NCBI RefSeq assembly: GCF_040327995.1
Contig: NZ_JBEPIJ010000013.1
Location: 1-64,000, forward strand
Length of the DNA: 64,000 nucleotides
Direction of reading: 5' to 3'
Source of the DNA: Solimonas thermocellulolyticum
Lineage (GTDB): Bacteria; Pseudomonadota; Gammaproteobacteria; Nevskiales; Nevskiaceae
The notes under the pieces were generated by a model. The model searched no databases, was not told the DNA's origin, and saw only the letters and a list, made by a program, of their open reading frames with translations. How positions within the stretch are numbered: position 1 is the stretch's first letter; every line of letters begins with the position of its first letter. The translations under genes were made by a program, and so were the position numbers. Of this stretch, positions 1 to 8,695 are shown piece after piece.

Positions 1-16
1 CTTGGTAGCATTCCGT

Positions 17-86
17 CACGGCGGATTCGCTCCAGAGAATTGGCTTCGACAACCGAATTCTACTGGGCAACAGCGAATCCGCCGTG
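17..86. repeat. Long inverted repeat upstream of mtnB
   Basis: A perfect 15-bp inverted repeat (17-31 CACGGCGGATTCGCT, 72-86 its reverse complement) encloses 40 bp. The loop holds a second, imperfect pair of arms around AGAATTGG / CCGAATTCT, so the transcript could fold into a long two-tier hairpin. It ends about 50 bp before the mtnB start. It may be the end of an upstream transcription unit or a leader structure; there is no clear T-run, so I do not call it a terminator. Confidence 0.5.
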
Positions 87-135
87 CCTTCTCAGCAGCC
101 TACTCGTGACGGATCCGGGCTAGAGTGCGCGGCCG

Positions 136-759
136 ATGGACGCTTCGATGAATGCCGAAGATCTCACGCGCGTGCAGCGTCTGATTGCGGCTGGACGGCT
201 GTTCCATCGGCGTGGCTGGGTGCCGGCGACCGGCGGCAATTTCTCGGCACGCCGCGACGCCGGCACGATGCTCATCACCGCGTCCGGCTGCCATAAGGGC
301 GAGCTGGAGCCGGAGCACTTTCTGGTCGCCGATCTCGACGGCAAGCCGCTGCAGGTCGGGCGCAAGGCGTCCTACGAGACCCTGCTGCACTGCCAGTTGT
401 ATCGCTTCGATGTGGCGATCGGTGCCGTGCTGCACACGCATTCGATCGCCAACACCGTGCTGTCGCGCCGCTACGAGGGTATTTGCCTGGCCGGCTACGA
501 GCTGCTCAAGCTGCTGCCGGGCATCTCGACCCACGATGCTGCGGTCATCGTTCCGGTGTTCGAGAATGACCAGGACATCGCCCGGCTCGCCGCGAGAGTC
601 GATGCACATCTGCGCGAACGGCCGCAGACGCCGGCCTATCTGATCGCCGGCCACGGCCTGTACGCTTGGGGCGCGGACGTCGATCAGGCGCGCTGGCGCG
701 TCGAGGCACTGGAGTTCATGTTCGAATGCGAGCTGCGGTCGCAAGCCTTGAAGGAGTAG
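136..759 (+). CDS. mtnB: Methylthioribulose-1-phosphate dehydratase
   Basis: 207 aa class II aldolase-fold enzyme of the methionine salvage pathway. It dehydrates 5-methylthioribulose-1-phosphate to the diketone that MtnC uses. The zinc-binding HTH motif lies in AVLHTHSIANT near residues 97-101, and a further histidine in GHGLYAWG near the C-terminus fits the third ligand. Length matches bacterial MtnB. The start at 136 follows a short region with no strong ribosome-binding site; MNAEDLTRVQ, four codons downstream, is an alternative. It is followed after 4 bp by mtnD and then mtnC, the usual gamma-proteobacterial salvage block; mtnA and mtnP are not in this window. Confidence 0.9.
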   Translation: MDASMNAEDLTRVQRLIAAGRLFHRRGWVPATGGNFSARRDAGTMLITASGCHKGELEPEHFLVADLDGKPLQVGRKASYETLLHCQLYRFDVAIGAVLHTHSIANTVLSRRYEGICLAGYELLKLLPGISTHDAAVIVPVFENDQDIARLAARVDAHLRERPQTPAYLIAGHGLYAWGADVDQARWRVEALEFMFECELRSQALKE

Positions 760-763
760 CACG

Positions 764-1315
764 ATGACCACGTTGACGGTGTATTCGGATCAAGATGCCA
801 GCACGCCGCTGGCGACGTACACGGACTACGCCGATATCCGTGCGCAGCTCGCCGGCATCGGCGTCGAGTTCGAGCGCTGGCAAGCCAGCCAGCCGCTGTC
901 GCCGACGGCGACGCCGGACGAGGTGATGACGGCGTACCGGGATTCGATCGATGCGCTCAAGCGCAAGTACGGCTTTGTGTCGGTGGATGTCGTCTCCATG
1001 CACCCCGAGCATCCGGACGCGGCGGCGGCGCGCGGCAAATTCCTCGCCGAGCACACCCACGCCGATTTCGAGACGCGCTTCTTCGTCGACGGCGCCGGCG
1101 CCTTCTACATCCGCAAGAACGGCAAGGTGTACCTGACGGTCTGCACCAAGGGCGATCTGATCAACCTGCCGGCCGACACCACGCACTGGTTCGACATGGG
1201 ACCAAAGCCGAATTTCAAGGCGATCCGCTTCTTTCGAATCCAAGACGGCTGGGTCGGCCACTTCACTGGTGACAAGATCGCCGACCGGTTTCCGAAATAT
1301 GGTGAGCCGGGATAA
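764..1315 (+). CDS. mtnD: Acireductone dioxygenase
   Basis: 183 aa cupin enzyme that oxidises the acireductone made by MtnC, to 2-keto-4-methylthiobutyrate (Fe form) or to methylthiopropionate plus CO (Ni form). The metal ligands are visible: H97 and H99 in HTHADFE, E103, and H141 in DTTHWFDMG, with spacing as in the Klebsiella enzyme. Full family length. It starts 4 bp after mtnB, implying cotranscription, and its stop codon is immediately followed by a strong hairpin. Confidence 0.95.
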   Translation: MTTLTVYSDQDASTPLATYTDYADIRAQLAGIGVEFERWQASQPLSPTATPDEVMTAYRDSIDALKRKYGFVSVDVVSMHPEHPDAAAARGKFLAEHTHADFETRFFVDGAGAFYIRKNGKVYLTVCTKGDLINLPADTTHWFDMGPKPNFKAIRFFRIQDGWVGHFTGDKIADRFPKYGEPG

Positions 1316-1343
1316 GACGAAGTGCCATGAATGGCACTTCGTC
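1316..1343. repeat. Perfect 13-bp hairpin after mtnD
   Basis: GACGAAGTGCCAT (1316-1328) and its exact reverse complement (1331-1343) are separated by two bases and begin directly after the mtnD stop codon. No T-run follows, so it is more likely an mRNA-stability or processing hairpin between mtnD and mtnC than an intrinsic terminator. Confidence 0.6.
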
Positions 1344-1352
1344 CCGGCGAAC

Positions 1353-1414
1353 GCCCGGCCACGGATGGCCGGGCAGCGGTGGACTATGAGAACTGAAGTC
1401 TCGCCATGGATGGC
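1353..1414. repeat. Extragenic palindromes, two copies
   Basis: 1353-1374 is an 8-bp stem (GCCCGGCC / GGCCGGGC) around ACGGAT. 1403-1414 is the 12-mer GCCATGGATGGC, which recurs exactly at 53059-53070 and 61937-61948. These look like members of a small intergenic palindrome family. The second copy overlaps the upstream in-frame ATG at 1406, which argues that mtnC starts at the later ATG, 1430. Confidence 0.45.
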
Positions 1415-1429
1415 TTGGGGCAACGACCA

Positions 1430-2104
1430 ATGATCAAAGCCATCGTCACCGACATCGAAGGAACCACGTCGTCGATCGACTTCGTCCACCAGACCTTGTT
1501 CCCGTACGCGAAGGCGCGCATGCGTGCTTTTCTGCGCGCGCACGCCGGTGACGATCGCGTGCAGCGTCTGCTGGCGGATGTCGAGCAGATCGAGAACCGC
1601 GACCTGTCGCTGGACGAGGCCGCAGACGTGCTCGAACGCTGGATCGCCGAGGATCGCAAGCTCACGCCGCTCAAGGCGTTGCAGGGCATGATCTGGAAGA
1701 CCGGCTACGAGGCCGGCGAGCTCAAGGGCCACGTCTATGCGGACACACCCGATGCGCTGCGCCGCTGGCAGGCCGCAGGCAAGCGACTCTATGTCTACTC
1801 CTCCGGCTCGGTCGAGGCGCAGAAGCTGATCTTCGGCCATACCGACTACGGCGATCTCACGCCGCTGTTCTCGGGCTACTTCGACACCCGAATTGGCGGC
1901 AAGCGTGAGGCGGCGTCGTACCGACGCATCCTCGACGAGATCGCGCTGCCCGGCCCGCAGGTGCTGTTCCTCTCAGATGTAGGCGAGGAGCTCGATGCCG
2001 CGCGCGCAGCGGGTCTTGCGACCTGCCAGATCGTGCGCGACGACAAGACCGTGCCGGCGCCTGCGCACCCGCGGGCGACGAGCCTGGCCGAGGTCGTCGC
2101 CTGA
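1430..2104 (+). CDS. mtnC: Enolase-phosphatase E1
   Basis: HAD-superfamily bifunctional enzyme of methionine salvage. It enolises and then dephosphorylates 2,3-diketo-5-methylthiopentyl-1-phosphate to the acireductone substrate of MtnD. The N-terminus MIKAIVTDIEGTTSS carries the HAD nucleophile motif (D8, E10). YVYSSGSVEAQ is HAD motif II and LFLSDVGEELDAA motif IV. The start at 1430 gives 224 aa and the canonical N-terminus; an in-frame ATG at 1406 would add eight residues inside an extragenic palindrome. Third gene of the mtnBDC block, convergent with cysQ. Confidence 0.93.
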   Translation: MIKAIVTDIEGTTSSIDFVHQTLFPYAKARMRAFLRAHAGDDRVQRLLADVEQIENRDLSLDEAADVLERWIAEDRKLTPLKALQGMIWKTGYEAGELKGHVYADTPDALRRWQAAGKRLYVYSSGSVEAQKLIFGHTDYGDLTPLFSGYFDTRIGGKREAASYRRILDEIALPGPQVLFLSDVGEELDAARAAGLATCQIVRDDKTVPAPAHPRATSLAEVVA

Positions 2105-2135
2105 GGAAATCGGCGTTCAGCGGAGGCCTTGCGGC

Positions 2136-2978
2136 TCAGGCGGCCGCGAGTAGGCGCTCGCGCCAGCCGGCGCGGCGATCGCCGATGACGACGAAGCCGG
2201 GATTGAGCAGGGAATCTTTCTCGTTGTAGCGCAGCGGCGCGAGGTCCGGCAGGCGCAGCACTTCGCCGCCGGCGCACTCGACGACACAATGCCCGGCCGC
2301 GGTGTCCCATTCCGAGGTCGGGCCGGTGCGCGGATACAGGTCGGCGCTGCCCTCGGCCACCAGGCAGAACTTCAGCGAGCTGCCGGTGCTGACGGCGTCG
2401 TGCTCGGGCAGCTTCGCCAGCAGGGTGTCGAGCGCCGCGTCCTTGTGCGAGCGGCTGACGACGAACACCGGCGGATTCGCAGCGGCGCGCGCCTTGATCG
2501 GCGCGCGCACCTTGCCCTCGATGCGCAGCGCACCCAGCCCGCGCGCGCCGGCGTAGCCGACGCCCTTGGCCGGCGCCCAGACCACGCCGAGTAGCGGCGC
2601 GTGGTTCTCGATCAGCGCGATGTTCACGGTGAACTCACCGTTGCGCTTGATGAATTCCTTGGTGCCGTCGAGCGGGTCGACCAGCCAGTACTGCGGCCAG
2701 GTGCGACGCGTCGCATAGGGCGTGTCCGCGCCTTCTTCCGACAACACCGGGATCCCGGGGGTGAGCCGCGCGAGCCCGGCGACGATGGTCTGGTGCGCAG
2801 CCAGATCCGCCTGCGTCAGCGGCGAGTCGTCGTCCTTGTGGTGGACGGCGATGTCGCGGGCGTAGATGTCGAGGATGCGCTCGCCCGCGGTGCGGGACAG
2901 CTCGATGACGGCGTCGAGCAGCGACGCGCTGATGGCAAGGCTCACGGGATCGGGTTCGGCAGGTGAAGCTCGTATCAT
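2136..2978 (-). CDS. cysQ: 3'(2'),5'-bisphosphate nucleotidase CysQ
   Basis: Inositol-monophosphatase-fold phosphatase that removes 3'-phosphate from PAP/PAPS, supporting sulfate assimilation. The metal-binding signatures are present: a VLSEEGAD glutamate pair, DPLDGTKEFI, and the C-terminal SEWDTAAGHCVV. The open frame runs much further upstream, but that part overlaps yrfG on the other strand and is not CysQ-like. The ATG at 2978 gives 280 aa; a GTG at 2945 is another option. Start codons of cysQ and yrfG are only about 10 bp apart, so the two genes are divergent and must share a compact promoter region, the reverse of the adjacency usual in gamma-proteobacteria. Confidence 0.9.
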   Translation of the reverse strand: MIRASPAEPDPVSLAISASLLDAVIELSRTAGERILDIYARDIAVHHKDDDSPLTQADLAAHQTIVAGLARLTPGIPVLSEEGADTPYATRRTWPQYWLVDPLDGTKEFIKRNGEFTVNIALIENHAPLLGVVWAPAKGVGYAGARGLGALRIEGKVRAPIKARAAANPPVFVVSRSHKDAALDTLLAKLPEHDAVSTGSSLKFCLVAEGSADLYPRTGPTSEWDTAAGHCVVECAGGEVLRLPDLAPLRYNEKDSLLNPGFVVIGDRRAGWRERLLAAA

Positions 2979-2987
2979 ACGGGGCTT

Positions 2988-3680
2988 ATGTCGGCGATCG
3001 TGAATGCGACGGTGGATTGGGGCGCCGTGGAATGGGTGCTGCTCGACATGGACGGCACCGTTCTCGATCTGTCCTTCGACAATTATTTCTGGCGCGAGCT
3101 GGTGCCACTGCGCTACGCCGAGAAGAACGGGCTGACGCTCGATCAGGCGCGCTCGGTGCTGGCACCGAAGTTCGAGGCGGTGCAGCACACCCTGCCGTGG
3201 TACTGCACGGATTACTGGAGTGAGGTGACCGGCCTGGACATGGCCGGCATCAAGCGTGAGATCCGTGCGCGCATCGCGCCGATCGACGGTGCCGAGGATT
3301 TCCTCAAGGCCGTATTGGCCGCCGGCAAGCGGCTGTGGCTGGTGACCAATGCCCACCCCGATAGCTGGCGCCTGAAGCTCGAATACACCGGATTCGACCG
3401 CTACTTCGAGCAGGTGATCTGCTCGCACGATTACGGTTTTCCAAAGGAAGACCTGCGGTTCTGGGAGGCGGCGCAGGCGGCGCACCCGTTCGATCCGGCA
3501 CGCACGCTGTTCGCTGACGACAGCATGCCGGTGCTGTTGGCGGCGCGGGCTTTCGGCATCGCCTGGGTCATCGGCATGCGCAAGCCGGACAGTCAGATGC
3601 CGGAGCGGCCGCTCGAGGCCTTCGCCTCGGTGCGGACGTTGGCGGAACTGACACCGTCGCTGCGCGCCGCGACGCGTTAG
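2988..3680 (+). CDS. yrfG: GMP/IMP nucleotidase (HAD hydrolase)
   Basis: 230 aa HAD hydrolase of the YrfG type, which dephosphorylates purine 5'-monophosphates. HAD motif I is LLDMDGTVLDL (about residues 18-28), motif II LWLVTNAH, motif III the lysine in GFPKEDLRFW, and motif IV LFADDSMPV. The sequence around NYFWRELVPLRYAEKNGL is typical of YrfG. Divergent from cysQ and overlapping the end of rhlB by 4 bp (convergent). Confidence 0.88.
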   Translation: MSAIVNATVDWGAVEWVLLDMDGTVLDLSFDNYFWRELVPLRYAEKNGLTLDQARSVLAPKFEAVQHTLPWYCTDYWSEVTGLDMAGIKREIRARIAPIDGAEDFLKAVLAAGKRLWLVTNAHPDSWRLKLEYTGFDRYFEQVICSHDYGFPKEDLRFWEAAQAAHPFDPARTLFADDSMPVLLAARAFGIAWVIGMRKPDSQMPERPLEAFASVRTLAELTPSLRAATR

Positions 3681-4951
3681 CGGCGCCTGCGCGAGCGGCC
3701 TGCGCCGCCACCACCGCGACGTGCGCCGCCGTGGCCGCTGCGGTGCCGCCGCGGCTCGCGTGCCGGCGCGACGTAATCGGCGGCGATCAGATCATGACCG
3801 CCCTCGAGCGGAGGGATGCGCATGCCGATGTACTTCTCGATGTCCGGCAGCGAATAGACCCAGGTCTCGCAGCACAGCGAGATCGCATCGCCGTTCGCGC
3901 CGGCGCGCGCGGTGCGGCCGATGCGGTGGACGTAGTCCTGCGGGTCCTGCGGCAGGTCGTAGTTGATGACCAGGTCGACGCCGGGGATGTGCAGGCCGCG
4001 CGCGGCGACATCGGTGGCCACCAGCACCGGCAGCTTGCCGGTCTTGAACTCTTCGAGCAGGCGCAGGCGCGTGCCCTGGGCGACGTCGCCGGACAGCACG
4101 GCCGCGGTGAAGCCGTTGGCGCACAGGCCGCGCTCCACCTCCTCGGCCTCGCGCTTGGTGTTGACGAAGACCAGACTGCGTTGCGAGCGGTGCTGTCGCA
4201 GCACGCCGACCAGCAGGGGCATCTTCTCGTCGTTGGCGACGTGGATCATGGCTTGGCGCACGCGGTCGGCGGTGACCTGCTCGGGCTCGATCTCGATCTT
4301 CTGCGGATCGTTCATGTGCTCGTAGGCGAGTTCGAGCACGCGATGCGACAGCGTCGCCGAGAACAGGTAGTTCTTGCGCTGGGCCGGCGGCGGCATCTTG
4401 CGGATGAGATAACGGATGTCGGCGATGAAACCGAGGTCGAACATGCGGTCGGCTTCGTCGAGCACCAGCACTTCGATGTGCTTGAGCGTGTAGGTGTGCT
4501 GCTTGTAATAGTCGATCAGCCGGCCCGGCGTGCCGATGAGGATGTCGACGCCGGCGGCGATGCTGGCGCGCTGCGATTCATAGCCGGCGCCGCCGTAGCA
4601 GACGGTCATGCGCAGGCCGGTGTCGGCGCCGATGGCCATCGCGTCCTTGTGGATCTGCACGGCGAGCTCGCGCGTCGGCGCCAGGATCAGCGCGCGCGGC
4701 TGTCCCGGGTCGTCCTCCGGCTTGCGCGGCACGGTGAGCAGGCGCTGCATCGTCGCCAGCAGGAACGCGGCCGACTTTCCGGTGCCGGTCTGCGCCTGCC
4801 CGGCGAGATCGTGCCCGCAGAGCGCGCGCGGCAGCGCGGCCGCCTGGATCGGCGTGCAGTGGGTGAAGCCGAGACGGTTCAGACCCGCGAGCAGGGTCGG
4901 GTGCAGGTCGAGATCGGCGAAGCGGATGTCGGTGAGATGACTGGGCTGCAT
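3677..4951 (-). CDS. rhlB: ATP-dependent RNA helicase RhlB
   Basis: DEAD-box RNA helicase, 424 aa from the ATG at 4951, whose product begins MQPSHLTDIRF. Motifs in order: Q-motif region FTHCTPIQAAALP, Walker A AQTGTGKSA, LDEADRMFD, SATLS, and HRIGRTARAG. The C-terminus is a basic Arg/Gly-rich tail, typical of RhlB, which in E. coli unwinds RNA for the RNase E degradosome. The open frame extends about 56 codons upstream without homology. Divergent from trxA-rho, the same arrangement as in E. coli, which strengthens the call. Confidence 0.92.
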   Translation of the reverse strand: MQPSHLTDIRFADLDLHPTLLAGLNRLGFTHCTPIQAAALPRALCGHDLAGQAQTGTGKSAAFLLATMQRLLTVPRKPEDDPGQPRALILAPTRELAVQIHKDAMAIGADTGLRMTVCYGGAGYESQRASIAAGVDILIGTPGRLIDYYKQHTYTLKHIEVLVLDEADRMFDLGFIADIRYLIRKMPPPAQRKNYLFSATLSHRVLELAYEHMNDPQKIEIEPEQVTADRVRQAMIHVANDEKMPLLVGVLRQHRSQRSLVFVNTKREAEEVERGLCANGFTAAVLSGDVAQGTRLRLLEEFKTGKLPVLVATDVAARGLHIPGVDLVINYDLPQDPQDYVHRIGRTARAGANGDAISLCCETWVYSLPDIEKYIGMRIPPLEGGHDLIAADYVAPAREPRRHRSGHGGARRGGGGAGRSRRRR

Positions 4952-5226
4952 TTCGCAAAACGCTGCGGGGGACGGGCACACTCTTGCAAGGAGCGGGCGG
5001 ATCGGCTCAAATAGGACCTCTACCGGCTGCGCGGCGACTTTCCAGCACCGCCGCCCAGAATCACGACTGATTCGGCCGACCGATTCGGCCCCGCTGTAGC
5101 TCCCCGACCGAAAAATCATAACGTCCTGACGTTGGTTTTGCGCGGCCTGAGGTTCGATTCATCGGTCCTCAAGGTCGACGGGCGGGTCGATCACCGCTGC
5201 CCCAGGTCACTTTTAGAGGTACTTCC

Positions 5227-5568
5227 ATGAGCGAACACGTCACCGCGGTCACCGATGCCAGCTTCGAGCGCGAGGTCAAGCAGGCGAGTCATTCGCAGCC
5301 GGTGCTGGTGGACTTCTGGGCCGAGTGGTGCGGGCCGTGCCGCATGATCGCGCCGATCCTCGACCAGGTCGCGGCCGAGCAGGCCGGCAGGCTCAAGGTG
5401 GTCAAGCTCAATGTCGACGAGAACCCGCAGACGCCGGCGGCGCTCGGCATCCGCGGCATCCCGACGCTGATTCTGTTCAAGAACGGCGCGCCGGTCGCCA
5501 CCCAGGTCGGCGCGCTCGCCAAAGCCCAACTCGCCGCATTCGTGACGCCACACCTCAATGTCGTCTGA
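5227..5568 (+). CDS. trxA: Thioredoxin
   Basis: 113 aa cytosolic thioredoxin with the active site WCGPC (W34, C35, C38) and the cis-proline loop GIRGIPTLILF. It reduces protein disulfides and receives electrons from thioredoxin reductase. No signal peptide. It lies just upstream of rho and overlaps its 5' end by 11 bp, as in many proteobacteria, and is divergent from rhlB across a 275-bp region that must carry the promoters of both. Confidence 0.95.
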   Translation: MSEHVTAVTDASFEREVKQASHSQPVLVDFWAEWCGPCRMIAPILDQVAAEQAGRLKVVKLNVDENPQTPAALGIRGIPTLILFKNGAPVATQVGALAKAQLAAFVTPHLNVV

Positions 5569-7090
5569 GCAGCCCCCCAAGCCGCAGTCTCCGAGAAACA
5601 AGTCCATGAAACACCGTCGGCGCTTTCATTCCGGCAAGAACCGCGGCGGCAACAATGGCAACGCCATGCCGCAAGGCGGATTCCCGGACGATCTCGCCCT
5701 CGAGGAGGAGATGGCCGAGGCCGAGGCCGAGGCAGTGGACACGCCGCTGATTCAGGAAACCGTCGTCGACGAGAACGGGGAGACGATCGTCATCACCCGC
5801 CCGCAACCGCCGGCGGAGCCACCCCGGATCATTCGCGTGCCGGATCTCAAGCGCAAGACGGCCGCCGAGCTGCTGCGCATGGCCGAGGAGCAGGGCCTGG
5901 AAAACATCGCCCGGGCCAAGAAGCACGATCTGATCGTCTCGCTGCTGCGTGCCGCGGCCAAGCGCGGCGATCACATCTACACCGAGGGTGTGCTCGAGAT
6001 CATGTCCGACGGCTACGGCTTTTTGCGTAGCCCCGACAGCTCGTACCTCGCCGGGCCGGATGACGTCTACATCTCGCCGAGCCAGATCCGCCGCTTCGCG
6101 CTGCGCACCGGCGACACGGTCGCCGGCCGTGTGCGCTCACCCAAGGACAACGAACGCTATTTCGCGCTGCTCAAGGTCGACACGATCAACTACGAGCCGC
6201 CGGAAGTCTCCAAGCGCAAGGTCAGCTTCGAGAACCTGACGCCGCTGTTCGCCGACGAGCAACTGAAAATGGAGCGCGGCAATGGCACGACGGAGGACAT
6301 CACAGCGCGCATCATCGACCTGGTCGCGCCGTTCGGCAAAGGTCAGCGCGGACTGATCGTCTCGCCGCCCAAGGCCGGCAAGACCATCATGATGCAGAAC
6401 ATCGCGCAGTCGATCGCGAACAATTACCCGGATGTCTACCTGATCGTGCTGCTGATCGACGAGCGTCCGGAAGAAGTCACTGACATGCAGCGCACCGTGC
6501 GTGGCGAGGTCGTGGCCTCGACCTTCGACGAGCCCGCGGCGCGCCATGTGCAAGTCGCCGAAATGGTGATCGAGAAGGCCAAGCGTCTGGTCGAGCACAA
6601 ACGCGACGTGGTCATCATGCTCGACTCGATCACGCGCCTGGCCCGTGCCTACAACACGGTGGCGCCGTCGTCGGGCAAGGTGCTGACCGGCGGCGTCGAC
6701 GCCAACGCGCTGCAGAAGCCCAAGCGCTTCTTCGGTGCCGCGCGCAACATCGAGGAAGGCGGCTCGCTGACCATCATCGCCACGGCGCTGATCGACACCG
6801 GTTCGAAGATGGACGAGGTCATCTACGAGGAGTTCAAGGGCACCGGCAACATGGAGTTGCATCTCGAACGCCGTATCGCCGAGAAGCGCGTGTTCCCGGC
6901 GATCAACATCAACCGTTCGGGCACCCGCAAGGAAGAGCTGATGATGGACCCGGCCGACCTCAACAAGGTCTGGATCCTGCGCAAGCTGTTGCACGACATG
7001 GACGAGGTCGCGGCCATCGAGCTGCTGATCGACCGTATGAAGCAGACCAAGACCAACGCCGCGTTCTTCGAATCGATGAAGCGGAATTGA
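5558..7090 (+). CDS. rho: Transcription termination factor Rho
   Basis: Hexameric RNA-dependent ATPase/helicase that ends transcription. From the ATG at 5558 it is 510 aa, about 90 residues longer than E. coli Rho. The extra part is N-terminal: a basic MKHRRRF segment, Gly/Asn-rich stretch, and an acidic Glu/Ala-rich stretch before the Rho N-domain near residue 95. Cold-shock-like RNA-binding domain at GYGFLRSPDSSYLAGPDDVY; Walker A PPKAGKT; Walker B VIMLDSITRLARAY. A start at 5606 (MKHRRRF) is possible. The gene ends 72 bp before a strong bidirectional terminator. Confidence 0.95.
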   Translation: MSSEQPPKPQSPRNKSMKHRRRFHSGKNRGGNNGNAMPQGGFPDDLALEEEMAEAEAEAVDTPLIQETVVDENGETIVITRPQPPAEPPRIIRVPDLKRKTAAELLRMAEEQGLENIARAKKHDLIVSLLRAAAKRGDHIYTEGVLEIMSDGYGFLRSPDSSYLAGPDDVYISPSQIRRFALRTGDTVAGRVRSPKDNERYFALLKVDTINYEPPEVSKRKVSFENLTPLFADEQLKMERGNGTTEDITARIIDLVAPFGKGQRGLIVSPPKAGKTIMMQNIAQSIANNYPDVYLIVLLIDERPEEVTDMQRTVRGEVVASTFDEPAARHVQVAEMVIEKAKRLVEHKRDVVIMLDSITRLARAYNTVAPSSGKVLTGGVDANALQKPKRFFGAARNIEEGGSLTIIATALIDTGSKMDEVIYEEFKGTGNMELHLERRIAEKRVFPAININRSGTRKEELMMDPADLNKVWILRKLLHDMDEVAAIELLIDRMKQTKTNAAFFESMKRN

Positions 7091-7162
7091 GTACCCGGGC
7101 GGCGCGCGGGCCCTGCGCCACAGGCGTGGCGATCCTCGCGTCGGGAAGACACCTGGTCCCGC

Positions 7163-7200
7163 AAGCGAAAAAGCCCGGCGATGCCCGGGCTTTTTCGCTT
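7163..7200. terminator. Bidirectional intrinsic terminator
   Basis: A 16-bp perfect stem (AAGCGAAAAAGCCCGG / CCGGGCTTTTTCGCTT) with a 6-base loop lies between the convergent rho and luxR-type genes. A-run and T-run flank a GC-rich core, so it can end transcription in both directions. Confidence 0.9.
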
Positions 7201-7216
7201 GGACGTGCCGGCCGGC

Positions 7217-8464
7217 TCAGCCCAAGGTCAACACGCTGTTCAGCAGCAGCCGTACCAGCATGGTCTGGCGCGTGACCCCGGTCTTACAGAAGATCGAGCG
7301 CAAATGCGTGCGCGCGGTGTTACGGCGCACGTTCATCTTTTCCGCGGCCTCGTCCAGCGTATAGCCCTCGGCGAGCAGCAGTGCGAGCTGCGCCTCCATA
7401 CGGGTCAGACCGAACAGGCGCCGCACCAGCTCCTGCGACGGCTGCGCGGCGTTGGACTCCGGATCGCGCAGGAACACGACCACTGCGGGCCGCTGTTTGC
7501 TCTCGGACCAGGGGCCCAGCGGGACGGCACGCACCAGCACGCCGAGCTTGGCGCGGCCCGAGGGACGTGTGATCGACATGGCTTCCACCACGCTCGCCGC
7601 CTCGGTTTCGCCGCCGTCCTGCGGTGGCGAGGCGTTCGCATCGGCCAGGGCGCTGCGGATCATGCGTTGCAGCTCGCGGCTCTCCTGGCTGGAATCGACG
7701 CACAGCGTGTTGCCGGACAGCCAGATGCCGTCCTTTTCGGCAAGGATGCGGCGCGCCTCCTGGTTGGTTTCGATCAGCGAGCCGTCCTGCGCGAAGCTGA
7801 GCATGCCGAGCAGCATGCGGTTGACGGTACCCGCGAACAGGCTGCGCTCGCATTCGAGAAAGTCCAGGCGCGCGTGTAGCTGGATCGAGCGCTTCAGATG
7901 CGGCAGCAGGAAGCGGCACAGGGCCTTGTCCTCGTCGGAGAACGGACGGGCATCGTGCGCGCGGGTGACGCGCAGCCGGCATTCGATGCCATCCTTGGTG
8001 TAGATGTCGGCACCGAGCAGATGGCGGATGCCGAGCGGTTTCAAGTACTCCAGATAGACCGCGCTCTGCAACCATTGACGGCCGATCAGCTCCTCGGCGG
8101 TCACGACCTCGCCCTCGGGCAGGCGCACGAAGGGGTCGAGCGAGAAGAAATGGGTTTCGTAGGACTCGATGCCCTGGCGCGTGACCGGGCCGGTGTTGAT
8201 CATCACGCCGGTGCTGTCCGGCGACGGCGGGCGCAGCATCAGCGTGACGTGTGCGGCGCCCAACTGCTCGCGCAGCAACTGCAGTGCGGATTGCCACGGC
8301 GGCGTCTCGGTGGGGCCCTCGTAGATCGCGCCGAGCAGGCGGTCGATCTGCTGTAACTCGAAGGTCGGCGTGGTGGCGGACGTGGCTCCGTTCATCGCGG
8401 TTCTCCCGCCCGCACGACGGGCCTGCAGATGCGTGATCGCGGACGTGCTGGCCTGTACAGCCAT
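7217..8464 (-). CDS. LuxR-family regulator, possible steroid regulator (TeiR-like)
   Basis: 415 aa. The C-terminal 65 residues form a LuxR-type helix-turn-helix (LTRMEAQLALLLAEGYTLDEAAEKMNVRRNTARTHL in outline: scanning helix, turn, recognition helix, T-x-x-HL). The N-terminal 350 residues look like a sensory region, PAS/GAF-like in character, without a receiver domain. An ATG 23 codons downstream (MNGATSA) is an alternative start. It is divergent from the ketosteroid isomerase gene, and a palindrome shared with other steroid promoters lies between them. TeiR of Comamonas testosteroni, an activator of testosterone degradation, is also a LuxR-type protein of similar size; the functional equivalence is inference. 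Confidence 0.75.
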   Translation of the reverse strand: MAVQASTSAITHLQARRAGGRTAMNGATSATTPTFELQQIDRLLGAIYEGPTETPPWQSALQLLREQLGAAHVTLMLRPPSPDSTGVMINTGPVTRQGIESYETHFFSLDPFVRLPEGEVVTAEELIGRQWLQSAVYLEYLKPLGIRHLLGADIYTKDGIECRLRVTRAHDARPFSDEDKALCRFLLPHLKRSIQLHARLDFLECERSLFAGTVNRMLLGMLSFAQDGSLIETNQEARRILAEKDGIWLSGNTLCVDSSQESRELQRMIRSALADANASPPQDGGETEAASVVEAMSITRPSGRAKLGVLVRAVPLGPWSESKQRPAVVVFLRDPESNAAQPSQELVRRLFGLTRMEAQLALLLAEGYTLDEAAEKMNVRRNTARTHLRSIFCKTGVTRQTMLVRLLLNSVLTLG

Positions 8465-8613
8465 TGCATTCTCCTCTCGCGCCCCGTGTCGGCCGGGGCG
8501 CTGCCGATTCGTGTCGGGGCACCGAGCCCGGATGCGCGGGCCGCGGCGCTATGAATAGGCCGCGGCGCGCGCGGCGTCAAGCGCGATCATGGCCGCTTTT
8601 GCAGTGTGCCGTT

Positions 8614-8631
8614 CTCATCTGAACGGATGAG
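8614..8631. promoter_or_regulatory. Candidate steroid-regulon operator, site 1
   Basis: CTCATCTGAACGGATGAG, a palindrome with 6-bp perfect arms, lies between the divergent LuxR-type gene and the ketosteroid isomerase gene, 82 bp before the latter's start. Similar 18-mers occur at 12160, 13387 (minus strand), 45371 and 55708, all next to steroid genes. Confidence 0.55.
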
Positions 8632-8695
8632 TTTGTGCCGGCGCGGCCTCGCGATCATGCGGGCCACGACTCCATCCGCACACGGGACTGCCGAG

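Noticed and set aside
2979..3485. N-terminal extension of CysQ up to 3485
   Set aside because: It overlaps yrfG on the other strand and carries no CysQ-like sequence.
4952..5119. Extra 56 codons at the RhlB N-terminus
   Set aside because: No DEAD-box helicase sequence there; MQPSH at 4951 matches the family start.
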